In this document: one piece after another, positions 7,731 to 16,596 of the stretch
Numbering within the stretch: the stretch's first letter is position 1
Layout of the letters: every line of letters starts with the position of its first letter
Source of the DNA: JAGRKR01 sp041397725
GTDB taxonomy: Bacteria > Pseudomonadota > Alphaproteobacteria > Rhizobiales > Hyphomicrobiaceae
NCBI GenBank assembly: GCA_041397725.1
Contig: JAWKVZ010000003.1
Coordinates: forward strand, 186,001-250,000
Direction of reading: 5' to 3'
DNA: 64,000 bases
The notes under the pieces: model-generated
The model's database searches: none
What the model saw: the letters and a program-made list of their open reading frames with translations, nothing else
What the model was told of the DNA's origin: nothing
Position numbers and translations under genes: made by a program

Positions 7731-9581
7731 ATGACGGCTCTCAGGAAATCGCGGCTCATCCACGAGGGCGACGCTGAGGACGGCGCCTTTCTCGGCGTCG
7801 AGCGCTCGGCGCGCGGGCTCGTGTGGCGCGAACGGCTGGACGCTGCGGGCCACCGCCTCGCCCAGGCCATCGGTCAGCGCCACGGCATCGGCGAGTTGCT
7901 CGGCCGCGTGCTGGCGGCGCGCGGGGTGGAGCTCGACGAGGTGCCGGTCGTGCTCGATCCGACGCTCAAGGCGTTGATGCCGGACCCGAGCACCCTGCAG
8001 GACATGGAGAAGGCGGCCGAACGGCTGGCCGACGCCATCACCAGGGGCGAGCCCGTCGCCATATTCGGCGATTACGACGTCGACGGCGGTTCGTCGGTCG
8101 CCCTGATGCTGCGCTTCCTCGCCGCACACGGACGTTCGGCCCGCCCCTACGTGCCTGATCGCCTGCGCGAAGGCTACGGCCCCAACCCGACCGCGATCGA
8201 GGCGCTGGTTCGCGAGGGCGCCCGCCTCATCGTCACCGTCGATTGCGGCACGACCAGCCATGCGGCGCTTGCCGTGGCCCGCCCATTGGGCGCCGACGTC
8301 ATCGTCATCGATCATCACCAGGCCGACGCCGAGCTGCCGGACGTGGCGGCGGTCGTCAATCCCAACCGCCAGGACGACATCTCCGGCCTCGGCCACCTGT
8401 GCGCCGCCGGCGTCACCTTCATGGTGCTGGTCGCGACGGCGCGCGTCCTGCGCCAGCGCGGGGCCTATGCGGCGGGCGGGACGCAGCCCGATCTCATGGC
8501 GTGGCTCGATCTCGTAGCCCTGGCGACGGTATGCGACGTGGTTCCCTTGCAGGGCCTCAATCGGGCCTTCGTGACGCAGGGGCTGAAGGTCATGCGTCAG
8601 AGGCAGAACGTCGGCCTCAGGCACCTGTTCGACGTGGCGGGACTGGCGGTCGCGCCCACGACCTATCATCTCGGCTTCGTGCTCGGCCCCCGCATCAACG
8701 CCGGCGGGCGCATCGGCGATGCGGCGCTCGGTGCGCGGCTGCTCTCGACCGAGGACGAGGGGGAAGCGGAACGGATCTCCGTACTGCTCGACCGGCTGAA
8801 CCGCGAGCGCAAGGCCATCGAGACGGCGATGCTGGAGGAGGCGGTGGCGGAGGCGGGGCGCGTTCTCGAGCGCGATCCGGAGGCGCCGCTGCTGCTGCTC
8901 GGCTCCGAGGCCTGGCACAAGGGTGTGGTCGGGCTGGTCGCCAGCCGGCTCACCGAGAAGTTCGGCCGTCCGAGCTGCGTCCTGTCGTGGGAGGCAGGGC
9001 ACGAGGGCACCGGCTCGCTGCGCTCCATCGCCGGCGTCGATATCGGCGGCGCCGTGCGGGCGGCCGTCGCAGCCGGGCATCTCGTCAAGGGCGGTGGCCA
9101 CGCCATGGCGGCCGGCCTGACTGTGCGCAAGGAGCGGCTCGAGGCACTGACGGCGTTCCTGCGGGCCGAGCTTATCGATGCCGCTTCCAGCGCGCGGGCG
9201 GCGGCGGCCCTGGAAATCGACGGCGCGCAGACGGCCGGCAGCGTCACCGAGGAGTTCATCGGCCTGCTCGAGCGGGCGGGGCCGTATGGCGCCGGAAATC
9301 CGACGCCGCGCTTTGCGTTTCCCGTCCATCGCGTGAAATACGCCAAGGTGGTGGGTGAGACGCACGTCCGCTGCGTGCTCGAAGCGAGCGACGGCGCGCG
9401 GCTCGACGCCGTGGCCTTCCGGGCGGTCGGTTCCGAGCTTGGGACGCTGCTGCTCGGCGCGGCCGGCATGCCGCTGCACGTCGCCGGTTCGCTCAAGCGT
9501 GACACCTGGGGCGGGCGCCAACGCATCGAGCTCCACATCGAGGATGTCGCCGATCCCCGGCGCGGGGCCGGCGGCACCTAG
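7731..9581 (+). CDS. recJ: single-stranded-DNA-specific exonuclease RecJ
   Basis: A 616-residue 5'-3' ssDNA exonuclease of recombination and mismatch repair. DHH phosphoesterase motifs appear in order: FGDYDVDGGSS (motif I), VTVDCGTTSHAAL, VIDHHQADAELP (motif III DHH) and the DHHA1-domain GGHAMAAGLTV. An OB-fold region follows (GPYGAGNPTPRF). ATG 7731 is chosen because GGAGG lies five bases upstream and homologues begin here. Length is slightly above the usual about 575, mainly from a longer N-terminus. Gene order hom-glpX-recJ is common in Hyphomicrobiales. Confidence 0.96.
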   Translation: MTALRKSRLIHEGDAEDGAFLGVERSARGLVWRERLDAAGHRLAQAIGQRHGIGELLGRVLAARGVELDEVPVVLDPTLKALMPDPSTLQDMEKAAERLADAITRGEPVAIFGDYDVDGGSSVALMLRFLAAHGRSARPYVPDRLREGYGPNPTAIEALVREGARLIVTVDCGTTSHAALAVARPLGADVIVIDHHQADAELPDVAAVVNPNRQDDISGLGHLCAAGVTFMVLVATARVLRQRGAYAAGGTQPDLMAWLDLVALATVCDVVPLQGLNRAFVTQGLKVMRQRQNVGLRHLFDVAGLAVAPTTYHLGFVLGPRINAGGRIGDAALGARLLSTEDEGEAERISVLLDRLNRERKAIETAMLEEAVAEAGRVLERDPEAPLLLLGSEAWHKGVVGLVASRLTEKFGRPSCVLSWEAGHEGTGSLRSIAGVDIGGAVRAAVAAGHLVKGGGHAMAAGLTVRKERLEALTAFLRAELIDAASSARAAAALEIDGAQTAGSVTEEFIGLLERAGPYGAGNPTPRFAFPVHRVKYAKVVGETHVRCVLEASDGARLDAVAFRAVGSELGTLLLGAAGMPLHVAGSLKRDTWGGRQRIELHIEDVADPRRGAGGT

Positions 9582-9835
9582 AGCGCCGTCATCAGAGCGG
9601 GCAACCGGCCGCCGGGGCTCGAATACGGGGCGCCTTGCGAGAGCCCGCCAGCGTGCAACCGCGCCGTCGCGTGGTGACACCGGTTCGCCGTGCATGCTAC
9701 AGCAGCATTCGCCTTTCTTCGCGCAGAGCCGGACCGGGCTTGCCGACGCGTGGCGGTCCCGCTCGACGGGCCTGCCCTGTTCGCTGCCGGTGCGATCTCC
9801 GGCTCGGTATGTCAACGCCTCACGGGGAGCCGGGA

Positions 9836-10147
9836 ATGTCCAATCGTCAGCCGCAGAATTGCGAGAGCATGGACCACGTGCGCGTGGAGATCGATCGCCT
9901 CGATGCCGCGCTGGTCGACCTGATCGCCGAGCGTTTCGGCTATGTCGAACGCGCCTGGCAGCTCAAGTCCAATCCGTCGGAAGCCCTCGTGCCCTGGCGC
10001 ATCCAGCAGGTCATCGACAAGGTGCGCGCGCGCGCCGACAGCAGGGGGGTGTCGCCCGAGCTGTGCGAAGCGCTGTGGCGGCAGATGATTGGCTGGTTCG
10101 TCCAGTACGAGGAAGAGAAGCTCAGGAAGCAGAGCGAGGGGAAATAG
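9836..10147 (+). CDS. standalone chorismate mutase, AroQ type
   Basis: A 103-residue all-helical protein with the AroQ helix-1 pattern VRVEIDRLDAALVDLIAERF and a following Lys/Arg-bearing segment (YVERAWQLK), then RIQQVIDKVRARA and the final helix EALWRQMIGWFVQYEE. It converts chorismate to prephenate for phenylalanine and tyrosine synthesis. Its size equals the minimal monofunctional enzyme. The ATG follows GGGGAGCCGGGA. PchB-type isochorismate pyruvate lyases share the fold, but no salicylate or siderophore genes are nearby, so mutase is favoured. Confidence 0.85.
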   Translation: MSNRQPQNCESMDHVRVEIDRLDAALVDLIAERFGYVERAWQLKSNPSEALVPWRIQQVIDKVRARADSRGVSPELCEALWRQMIGWFVQYEEEKLRKQSEGK

Positions 10148-10228
10148 GCTCGCAGCGGCGGCGCGTCCGGCGTCGAGCGGCGCTGTCCGCACAGCCGCGA
10201 CGAGGTGGTCTCATCGACGCGAGGACCC

Positions 10229-10522
10229 ATGATTTTTCCCGATCCTCTGAGCATTTTTCTCGCCTCGCTGATCAATCCGCTGGTGATCGTCGTGAGTTTT
10301 CTCATGGGGCGAAAGGCGGATCAGGGCGCGAAGATCATCTTCGCCGGCTTTGCCGGGGCGGCGGCCGGATTGCTCCTGAGCCTAGCTCTGGCGCATTTCA
10401 GCGTGGCCCCATTCGCGACCGCCTTCAGGGCCATCGGCGGGCTCTTCATCGTGCACCTGTTGTTCGGCATGGTCTGGGCCGGCGCGGGCTTTCTCCTGGC
10501 CCGGCGCAAGCGGGGCGGCTGA
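10229..10522 (+). CDS. small integral membrane protein, unknown
   Basis: 97 residues with three predicted membrane helices (about 7-24, 35-55 and 65-90), glycine- and alanine-rich, ending in an ARRKRGG positively charged tail. GAGG precedes the ATG by four bases. No enzyme motif is visible. It lies between chorismate mutase and the PDH operon on the same strand; inner-membrane location is inferred from hydrophobicity only. Confidence 0.6.
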   Translation: MIFPDPLSIFLASLINPLVIVVSFLMGRKADQGAKIIFAGFAGAAAGLLLSLALAHFSVAPFATAFRAIGGLFIVHLLFGMVWAGAGFLLARRKRGG

Positions 10523-10730
10523 GCGGATCGCGCCGTTGCTGGGGCGAGGCCTGGAGCCGTCCGCCTTCGCCGGACGTGAACGGCAGCCGTGAGCGGTCGT
10601 TGGCCGATGATGTGTCGGCGCAACTCGGCCCCCGAAGCAGTTTGCATCCCGAACGCCCTGGTGTAGCTTCGCTCGAGAGCGGTTCCCGAGCCGAGCAAGC
10701 TGGAAGAACGACGCGGCTGAAGGAGAGAGA

Positions 10731-11768
10731 ATGCCTTTCGAGCCCCCGACCCCGCCGGACACCGAGACCGGATCGAGCCGAGCGAACACCGGTGCGCCGC
10801 CCGACCTCGCGCCGGCGCACGAGCTCCAGGCCTACCGCGACATGCTGCTCATCCGGCGCTTCGAGGAGAAGGCCGGCCAGCTCTACGGCATGGGCTTCAT
10901 CGGCGGCTTCTGCCACCTCTACATCGGCCAGGAAGCCGTCGTGGTCGGTATGCAGATGGCGATCCGCCCGTCCGACCAGGTCATCACGACCTATCGCGAC
11001 CACGGCCATATGCTCGCCTGCGGCATGGACCCCAAGGGCGTCATGGCCGAGCTGACCGGCCGGCGCGGCGGCTACTCGCGCGGCAAGGGCGGCTCGATGC
11101 ACATGTTCAGCCGCGAGAAGAACTTCTACGGCGGCCATGGCATCGTCGGCGCCTCCGTGCCGCTCGGCGCCGGGCTCGCCTTCGCCAACGTCTACCGGGG
11201 TACGGACGGCGTGTGCCTCTGCTACTTCGGCGACGGAGCCGCCAACCAGGGGCAGGTCTACGAGACCTTCAACATGGCCGCGCTCTGGAAGCTGCCGGTC
11301 ATCTTCATCATCGAGAACAACAAGTACGCCATGGGCACCTCGATCGAGCGGGCGTCGTCGACGACGAACCTCTCGCAGCGCGGCACGTCCTTCAATATCC
11401 CCGGACTGCAGGTCGACGGCATGGACATCCGCGCCGTGAAGGCGGCCGGCGACAAGGTCGTGGCGCGGGCGCGGGCGGGCGAGGGGCCATACATCCTGGA
11501 GATGCTGACATACCGCTATCGCGGCCACTCGATGTCGGACCCCGCCAAGTATCGCAGCCGCGAGGAAGTGCAGCGGGTGCGCGACGAGCAGGACCCGATC
11601 GAGCAGGTGCGCCACCGCCTGATGGAGCGCGGGCATGCCAGCGAGGACAAGCTCAAGGAGATCGACCGCGAGGTGCGTGAGATCGTCAATGCCTCGGCGG
11701 ACTTCGCGCAATCCGATTCCGAACCTGATCCGGGCGAACTCTACACCGACGTGCTGCTGGAGGCGTAA
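10731..11768 (+). CDS. pdhA: pyruvate dehydrogenase E1 component, alpha subunit
   Basis: 345 residues; binds thiamine pyrophosphate and, with E1-beta, decarboxylates pyruvate and acetylates the E2 lipoyl group. The TPP motif starts GDGAANQGQVYETFNMA and ends IENN. The conserved loop YRYRGHSMSDPAKYRS corresponds to the phosphorylation-loop region of mitochondrial E1-alpha. An AAGGAGAG ribosome site is six bases before the ATG. It opens the PDH gene cluster; the E1-beta gene starts 92 bp later. Confidence 0.97.
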   Translation: MPFEPPTPPDTETGSSRANTGAPPDLAPAHELQAYRDMLLIRRFEEKAGQLYGMGFIGGFCHLYIGQEAVVVGMQMAIRPSDQVITTYRDHGHMLACGMDPKGVMAELTGRRGGYSRGKGGSMHMFSREKNFYGGHGIVGASVPLGAGLAFANVYRGTDGVCLCYFGDGAANQGQVYETFNMAALWKLPVIFIIENNKYAMGTSIERASSTTNLSQRGTSFNIPGLQVDGMDIRAVKAAGDKVVARARAGEGPYILEMLTYRYRGHSMSDPAKYRSREEVQRVRDEQDPIEQVRHRLMERGHASEDKLKEIDREVREIVNASADFAQSDSEPDPGELYTDVLLEA

Positions 11769-11860
11769 CCGGCCCATGGCTGACGCCGACCGACCGATAC
11801 CGACGCGCCGCGCCGCCGCCATTCCGGCTTCTCAAGCCTAACCATCCGGACGTGCCAACG

Positions 11861-13234
11861 ATGCCCACCGAGATCCTCATGCCCGCGCTTTCCCCGACCA
11901 TGGAGGAGGGCACGCTCGCCAAATGGCTCGTCCAGGAGGGCGACGCCATAAAATCCGGCATGGTCATTGCCGAGATCGAGACCGACAAGGCCACGATGGA
12001 AGTGGAGGCGGTCGACGAAGGCCGCCTCGGACGCATCCTGGTGGCGGCTGGCACGGAAGGCGTCAAGGTCAATACGCCCATCGCGCTGATCCTCGCGGAC
12101 GGCGAGGCGGCGACCGCCGGGGACGGGGCCGCCCGTCCGGCACCCGCGAGCGCGCCGGCCGCGCCGCCGACGGCATCCCCGGCGCCCGTGACCGCCGCGC
12201 CTCCCCCGGCGCCTGCGACTGTACCGGCCGCGGCCGATCCCCAGATGGGCGAGACGGTATCGATGACCGTGCGCGAGGCGCTGCGCGAGGCCATGGCCGA
12301 GGAGATGCGCCGCGACGGTGACGTCTTCCTCATGGGCGAGGAGGTCGCGCAGTACCAGGGGGCCTACAAGATCAGCCAGGGTCTGCTCGACGAGTTCGGC
12401 GCCAAGCGCGTCATCGATACGCCCATCACCGAGCAGGGGTTCGCCGGCATCGGCGTCGGCGCGGCCTTCGCGGGGCTCAGGCCGATCGTCGAGTTCATGA
12501 CCTGGAACTTCGCCATGCAGGCGATCGATCAGATCATCAATTCCGCCGCCAAGACGCTCTACATGTCGGGCGGCCAGATGGGCTGCCCCATCGTCTTCCG
12601 CGGCCCCAACGGAGCCGCCGCCCGCGTCGCCGCCCAGCACTCGCAGTGCTTCTCGGCCTGGTACGCGCACGTGCCCGGTCTCAAGGTCGTGGCGCCCTTC
12701 ACCGCGGCCGACGCCAAAGGCCTGCTGAAGGCGGCCATCCGCGATCCCAATCCCGTGCTGGTGCTCGAGAACGAGGTGCTGTACGGCACATCCGGCGAGG
12801 TGCCGCGCTCGGCCGACTGGGTCGTGCCGATCGGTAAGGCGCGCATCGCGCGCCCGGGCAAGGACGTGACCATCGTCTCTTTCCTGCGCGGCATGGTCTA
12901 CGCGCTGGAGGCCGCCGAGCGGCTCGCCAAGGAGGGCATCGAGGCGGAGGTCATCGACCTGCGCTCGCTGCGCCCGCTCGACCTGCCGACCGTGATCGAG
13001 AGCGTCAAGCGCACGAACCGGCTCGTCACGGTGGAGGAGGCATGGCCCGTCTGCTCGGTCGGCTCGGAGATCTGCGCCCGCGTCGCCATCGATGCCTTCG
13101 ATTATCTCGACGCGCCGCCAGCCAAGGTCAGCGGGGCCGACGTGCCAATGCCCTATGCCGCCAATCTCGAGCGTCTGGCGCTGCCGAGCGTGGATCACGT
13201 GATCGAGGCGGTAAAGCGCGTCACCTACCGATGA
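11861..13234 (+). CDS. pdhB: pyruvate dehydrogenase E1 beta with N-terminal lipoyl domain
   Basis: 457 residues. Residues 1-80 are a lipoyl domain with the modified lysine in EIETDKATMEVEAVDEG. An Ala/Pro linker follows (about 85-128), then a full transketolase-type E1-beta from MGETVSMTVREALREAM, including EEVAQYQGAYK, TPITEQGFAGIGVGAA and the C-terminal transketolase domain. Lipoylated E1-beta is a hallmark of alphaproteobacterial PDH. ATG 11861 matches homologues (MPxxILMPALSPTMEEG). The Shine-Dalgarno sequence is weak, suggesting translation linked to pdhA. Confidence 0.97.
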   Translation: MPTEILMPALSPTMEEGTLAKWLVQEGDAIKSGMVIAEIETDKATMEVEAVDEGRLGRILVAAGTEGVKVNTPIALILADGEAATAGDGAARPAPASAPAAPPTASPAPVTAAPPPAPATVPAAADPQMGETVSMTVREALREAMAEEMRRDGDVFLMGEEVAQYQGAYKISQGLLDEFGAKRVIDTPITEQGFAGIGVGAAFAGLRPIVEFMTWNFAMQAIDQIINSAAKTLYMSGGQMGCPIVFRGPNGAAARVAAQHSQCFSAWYAHVPGLKVVAPFTAADAKGLLKAAIRDPNPVLVLENEVLYGTSGEVPRSADWVVPIGKARIARPGKDVTIVSFLRGMVYALEAAERLAKEGIEAEVIDLRSLRPLDLPTVIESVKRTNRLVTVEEAWPVCSVGSEICARVAIDAFDYLDAPPAKVSGADVPMPYAANLERLALPSVDHVIEAVKRVTYR

Positions 13235-13277
13235 TGCGGACGGCAACGGCGATCGAGCGGTGAAGGGACAACCGGCC

Positions 13278-13736
13278 ATGGCGGGCGCGACGTACGAGGG
13301 GCGGTGCCATTGCGGGCAGGTGGCGGTCCGCCTCGAGACGTCGCGCGCGGCCGACGCCTTGCAGGTGCGCGCCTGCCAGTGCGAGTTCTGCCGCCGCCAC
13401 GCAGCGATGACGGTCTCCGATCCATCCGGCGCGGCGCAGATCACTGCGGTTGCTGGAGGGCTCGTGCGCTACCAGTTCGCCACGCGGACGGCGACGAGCC
13501 TGCTGTGCGCGGCCTGTGGCGTCTACGTCGGAGCCGTGCTCGAGGACGGCGGGCAATGCTGGAGCACGCTCAACGTGCGCGGTCTTGGCCTCGAGGCGTT
13601 CGCCGGTCGCACCGCAGATGCGGTGGCCTACGAGCACGAGAGCCCTGCGGAGCGCATCGCGCGTCGCAGATTGAAATGGACGCCGACGCGGCTCGCAGTC
13701 GGCGAGGTCAGTGTGCCGTCAAGCGACAACCTGTAA
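13278..13736 (+). CDS. GFA/CENP-V-domain zinc protein
   Basis: 152 residues with the GFA (glutathione-dependent formaldehyde-activating) zinc-binding pattern: GRCHCGQVAV, then CQCEFCRRHAA, then LLCAACGVYVGA, giving paired CxC/CxxC ligands for two zinc ions. Members are usually annotated as GFA or carbon-sulfur-lyase-like proteins; true enzymatic activity is proven for few. The gene lies between E1-beta (44 bp) and E2 (15 bp) on the same strand, so it is almost certainly cotranscribed with the PDH complex, an unusual position. Any link to thiol chemistry of lipoate is inference. Confidence 0.82.
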   Translation: MAGATYEGRCHCGQVAVRLETSRAADALQVRACQCEFCRRHAAMTVSDPSGAAQITAVAGGLVRYQFATRTATSLLCAACGVYVGAVLEDGGQCWSTLNVRGLGLEAFAGRTADAVAYEHESPAERIARRRLKWTPTRLAVGEVSVPSSDNL

Positions 13737-13751
13737 TCCGGGAAACCAACA

Positions 13752-15101
13752 ATGCCGATCGAGATCCTCATGCCCGCGCTCTCTCCGACGATGGAGGAGG
13801 GCAAGCTCGCCAAGTGGCTGGTCGGCGAGGGGCAGAAGGTGAAGCCCGGTGACGTGATCGCCGAGATCGAGACCGACAAGGCGACGATGGAGGTCGAGGC
13901 GGTCGACGAGGGCACGCTCGCGAAAATCCTGGTCTCCAGCGGCACCGACAACGTCAAGGTCAACACGCCGATTGCCGTGCTGCTCGGCGACGGCGAGGAC
14001 AGCGCCAGTCTGACGGCCGCCGCCAAGGCGCCACCGCCCGCGAGCCCGGCGGCCAAGGTCGCGGCGACGCCCGCAGCAGCGCCGGCAGCGCCGGAGCCGG
14101 CCCGCCCCGCGGCGACACCGACGGCCAAGACCGCGCCACCGGCGCCGGCACGCGGCAATGGCCATGCCGATGGGCGCATCTTCGCCAGTCCGCTCGCCCG
14201 CCGGCTGGCGCGCGAGCGCGGCATCGATCTGGCGGCGCTGGCGGGCTCGGGTCCGCACGGGCGCATCATCAAGCGCGACGTGGAGGGCGCCAGGCCCGGC
14301 GCAGCGCTCGCGGCGACGCCCGGCACGGCAGTTGTGCCGACCCCGCCGCAGGCGCTGAAGCCCATGGCGGACGATCAGATCCTCTCGCTCTACGACAAGG
14401 GCAGCTACGAGGTCGTGCCGCACGACGGCATGCGCAAGACCATCGCGCGCCGTCTCACGGAATCGAAGCAGACGATCCCGCACTTCTATCTCACCGTCGA
14501 TTGCCGCCTCGACGACTTGCTGGCCGCCCGTGGACGGCTCAACGCGGCCTCGCCCAAGGAAGGGCCGCGCGCCTACAAGCTCTCCGTCAACGACTTCGTC
14601 ATCAAGGCGCTGGCGCTGGCGCTCCAAGAGGTGCCGGCCGCCAACGCGACATGGACCGAGCAGGGCATGCTGCGCCACAAATCATCCGACGTCGGGGTGG
14701 CCGTCGCCGTCGACGGCGGGCTCTTTACACCCGTCATTCGCCACGCCGAGGTGAAGTCGCTCAGCGAGATCTCCAACGAGATGCGCGACCTGGCCGACCG
14801 GGCCCGCCGCAAGCGATTGGCGCCGCACGAGTACCAGGGTGGCACGACCTCGATCTCGAATCTCGGCATGTACGGCATCCGACGCTTCGACGCCGTCATC
14901 AATCCCCCCCATGCGAGCATCCTCGCGGTCGGTGCAGGGGAGCGGCGTCCCGTCATCGCGGACGACGGTTCCGTCGTCGCCGCCACCATGATGAGCTGTA
15001 CGATCTCCTGCGATCATCGCGTGATCGACGGCGCCGTCGGGGCCATGCTGATCAACGCCTTCAAGGCTTTCATGGAAGACCCCGTGCGCATGCTCGTTTG
15101 A
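13752..15101 (+). CDS. pdhC: pyruvate dehydrogenase E2, dihydrolipoamide acetyltransferase
   Basis: 449 residues with one lipoyl domain at the N-terminus (lysine in EIETDKATMEVEAVDEG), an Ala/Pro linker, a peripheral subunit-binding domain (about 138-175, FASPLARRLARERGIDL) and the catalytic acetyltransferase core from about 225. The active-site motif is CDHRVIDGAVG near the C-terminus. The first 75 residues are nearly the same as the lipoyl domain of the neighbouring E1-beta, consistent with domain duplication. It forms the core of the cytosolic complex. Confidence 0.97.
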   Translation: MPIEILMPALSPTMEEGKLAKWLVGEGQKVKPGDVIAEIETDKATMEVEAVDEGTLAKILVSSGTDNVKVNTPIAVLLGDGEDSASLTAAAKAPPPASPAAKVAATPAAAPAAPEPARPAATPTAKTAPPAPARGNGHADGRIFASPLARRLARERGIDLAALAGSGPHGRIIKRDVEGARPGAALAATPGTAVVPTPPQALKPMADDQILSLYDKGSYEVVPHDGMRKTIARRLTESKQTIPHFYLTVDCRLDDLLAARGRLNAASPKEGPRAYKLSVNDFVIKALALALQEVPAANATWTEQGMLRHKSSDVGVAVAVDGGLFTPVIRHAEVKSLSEISNEMRDLADRARRKRLAPHEYQGGTTSISNLGMYGIRRFDAVINPPHASILAVGAGERRPVIADDGSVVAATMMSCTISCDHRVIDGAVGAMLINAFKAFMEDPVRMLV

Positions 15102-15151
15102 GGCCTGCCGCGGCGACGGCGCGTCCGTCTGTAGATAACTCGCTGCAATCC

Positions 15152-15171
15152 GCGACCTTTCCACAGGTCGC
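15152..15171 (+). other. hairpin between pdhC and the first lipoprotein gene
   Basis: GCGACCT and AGGTCGC form a perfect 7-bp stem around TTCCAC, 50 bp after the E2 stop. There is no U-tract, so this is more likely an mRNA processing or stability element than a terminator. Confidence 0.35.
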
Positions 15172-15271
15172 ACCGTGACCATTGGTCTTAAGTGCTCGAA
15201 TCGCGCTTGCCTGACAGGGGCTTGTGGCGTGATGCACGATGCAGCGGGATGCTTACAGGGGGAATACAGTC

Positions 15272-15679
15272 ATGACTCGGGGTCTCATTCGTATCGTGGG
15301 AATGGGTGGTGTGGTGGGGCTTCTGCTGTCGCTCGGAGGCTGCGCCTCTGACGGCTCGCTCATGACGACGTCGTCCGTCACCAAGCCGCCTCCGGCGCCC
15401 AAGGTCGATCCCGCCTGCGTGCAATTGAGCGCCAAGCTCGACAGCATGAAGAAGGACGGCATCGCCGCCAAGGTCGAGAAGGCCAGCGTGCGCAAGGCCA
15501 AGCTCTCGCGCAAGGATCTCGCCAAGGTGTCCGAGTACATGAAGGCGAGCGAGGAGTTCCAGGCCAAGTGCGCCGCCGAGCCGGTGAAGGCTGCCGCGAC
15601 GCCGACCGTTGCTGCACCGGCCGTTGCCAAGCCGGCAGCCGTCGCCGCCAAGCCGGCCATCGCGAAGGCGAAGCAGTAA
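15272..15679 (+). CDS. small lipoprotein, paralogue of the next gene
   Basis: 135 residues starting at an ATG with AGGGGG nine bases upstream. A signal sequence ends in the lipobox LGGC, lipidated cysteine at about residue 24. The mature part holds a 55-residue block starting CVQLSAKLD, with GIAAKVEKA, KLS and a later EYMKA before a second cysteine. The tail is Ala/Pro/Lys repeats (about 35 residues). The same block, with the same spacing from the first cysteine through GxAxKxExA, is present in the next gene. Function unknown. It lies between E2 and E3 genes of PDH. Confidence 0.75.
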   Translation: MTRGLIRIVGMGGVVGLLLSLGGCASDGSLMTTSSVTKPPPAPKVDPACVQLSAKLDSMKKDGIAAKVEKASVRKAKLSRKDLAKVSEYMKASEEFQAKCAAEPVKAAATPTVAAPAVAKPAAVAAKPAIAKAKQ

Positions 15680-15951
15680 TCGCAAGCGTGCGATCATCCG
15701 TGTTGGCGGCGCTGCGGGCGCGGTCGGCAAGGTCGATCGCACGTGAGACGCATCGGCACCCGCCACCTTGCTGGTGGGTTCGCGACGGCGGGCGGGGTCC
15801 GGGTGCGACAGTGGCGCGTCGATGCGGGCCTTGATCTGAGGCGGCTGGGCAACAGTGCTTCCACGCACCCTTGAAATGCTCCTTCGCGCATGCTTCACAA
15901 GGCCGACATTCGCTCATCTGTGTCCTAGAGACTTTCAGGAGGGAGCGTTCC

Positions 15952-16251
15952 GTGTTGCTTCAATCGGGAACGTCGCGGCGCTTGAGCTTGGCTGCCATCG
16001 CGGCCGTGGTTGCACTGGCCCTGGCCGGTTGTGCAGATAATCCGGATGGCAAGGTCGGCGCCACCGCGCTTGCGCCGGGTCAGAACTGCAAGAGCGTTCA
16101 GCGGGAGCTGGACAGGCTGGTGTCGCGCGGCGTGGCTTCGAAGATCGAGGCCGCCAACGCCGGGCGCAAGCTGTCGTCGCAGGCTCAGGCAGACGTCGAT
16201 CGCTACAATAATCTGCTCGGTCAGTACCTCGGCGGCCGCTGCCACGTCTGA
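15952..16251 (+). CDS. small lipoprotein, paralogue of the previous gene
   Basis: 99 residues from a GTG with AGGAGGG eight bases upstream. A signal sequence (RRLSLAAIAAVVALALAGC) ends in lipobox LAGC. The mature part contains CKSVQRELD, GVASKIEAA, RKLS, VDRYNNLLG and a final cysteine, matching the block of the preceding lipoprotein residue for residue at the key positions. It lacks that protein's Ala/Pro/Lys tail. Two conserved cysteines besides the lipid cysteine could form a disulfide. Function unknown; outer or inner membrane anchored. Confidence 0.75.
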   Translation: MLLQSGTSRRLSLAAIAAVVALALAGCADNPDGKVGATALAPGQNCKSVQRELDRLVSRGVASKIEAANAGRKLSSQAQADVDRYNNLLGQYLGGRCHV

Positions 16252-16596
16252 GCGATGATGCGCGGGCTTGCGGAAGGGCGGCACGTGCCGCCCTTTCTGC
16301 TTTGACGGCAGGCGGCCTCGCGCGTCAGACGCGCGCCGCGGCCCGATGACCCGCTTTTCGGCAATTCCATCGAGCCTCGGAACGCTCTAGGGTGCGATCG
16401 GTCGAGGTGGCAGCACGAAGCGCTGTCTCCGAGAGCGTGACTCGCACGCCGCGCTGCGTGGGCGAGTGTGAGTCACGACTGCGCCGGCTCGCGCAAGCGA
16501 TCCCATCGCAGTCGGTCACACGCTGGACTTGCCATGGCCCGCGTCGGGCGTCACGAGTGATCATGAGGGAGCGTGACCGGCGGGTCGCGGCGGGAA
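16252..16596. other. gene-free stretch before lpdA
   Basis: 345 bp hold a strong intrinsic terminator near the left end (listed separately) and GC-rich DNA without a supportable reading frame. The lpdA promoter should lie here, since the terminator separates lpdA from the lipoprotein gene. No confident -35/-10 pair was seen. Confidence 0.5.
16274..16303 (+). terminator. intrinsic terminator after the second lipoprotein gene
   Basis: AAGGGCGGC and GCCGCCCTT form a perfect 9-bp stem with an ACGT loop, followed by TCTGCTTT. It starts 22 bp after the stop codon and should end the transcript before lpdA. Confidence 0.8.

Noticed and set aside
7506..9815. A 769-codon open frame opposite recJ
   Set aside because: Antisense to recJ, rich in Arg/Gly/Ala/His with no domain pattern; a GC-content artefact.
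15758..15780. Terminator between the two lipoprotein genes (CCACC/GGTGG stem)
   Set aside because: A 5-bp stem without a U-tract; too weak to call.
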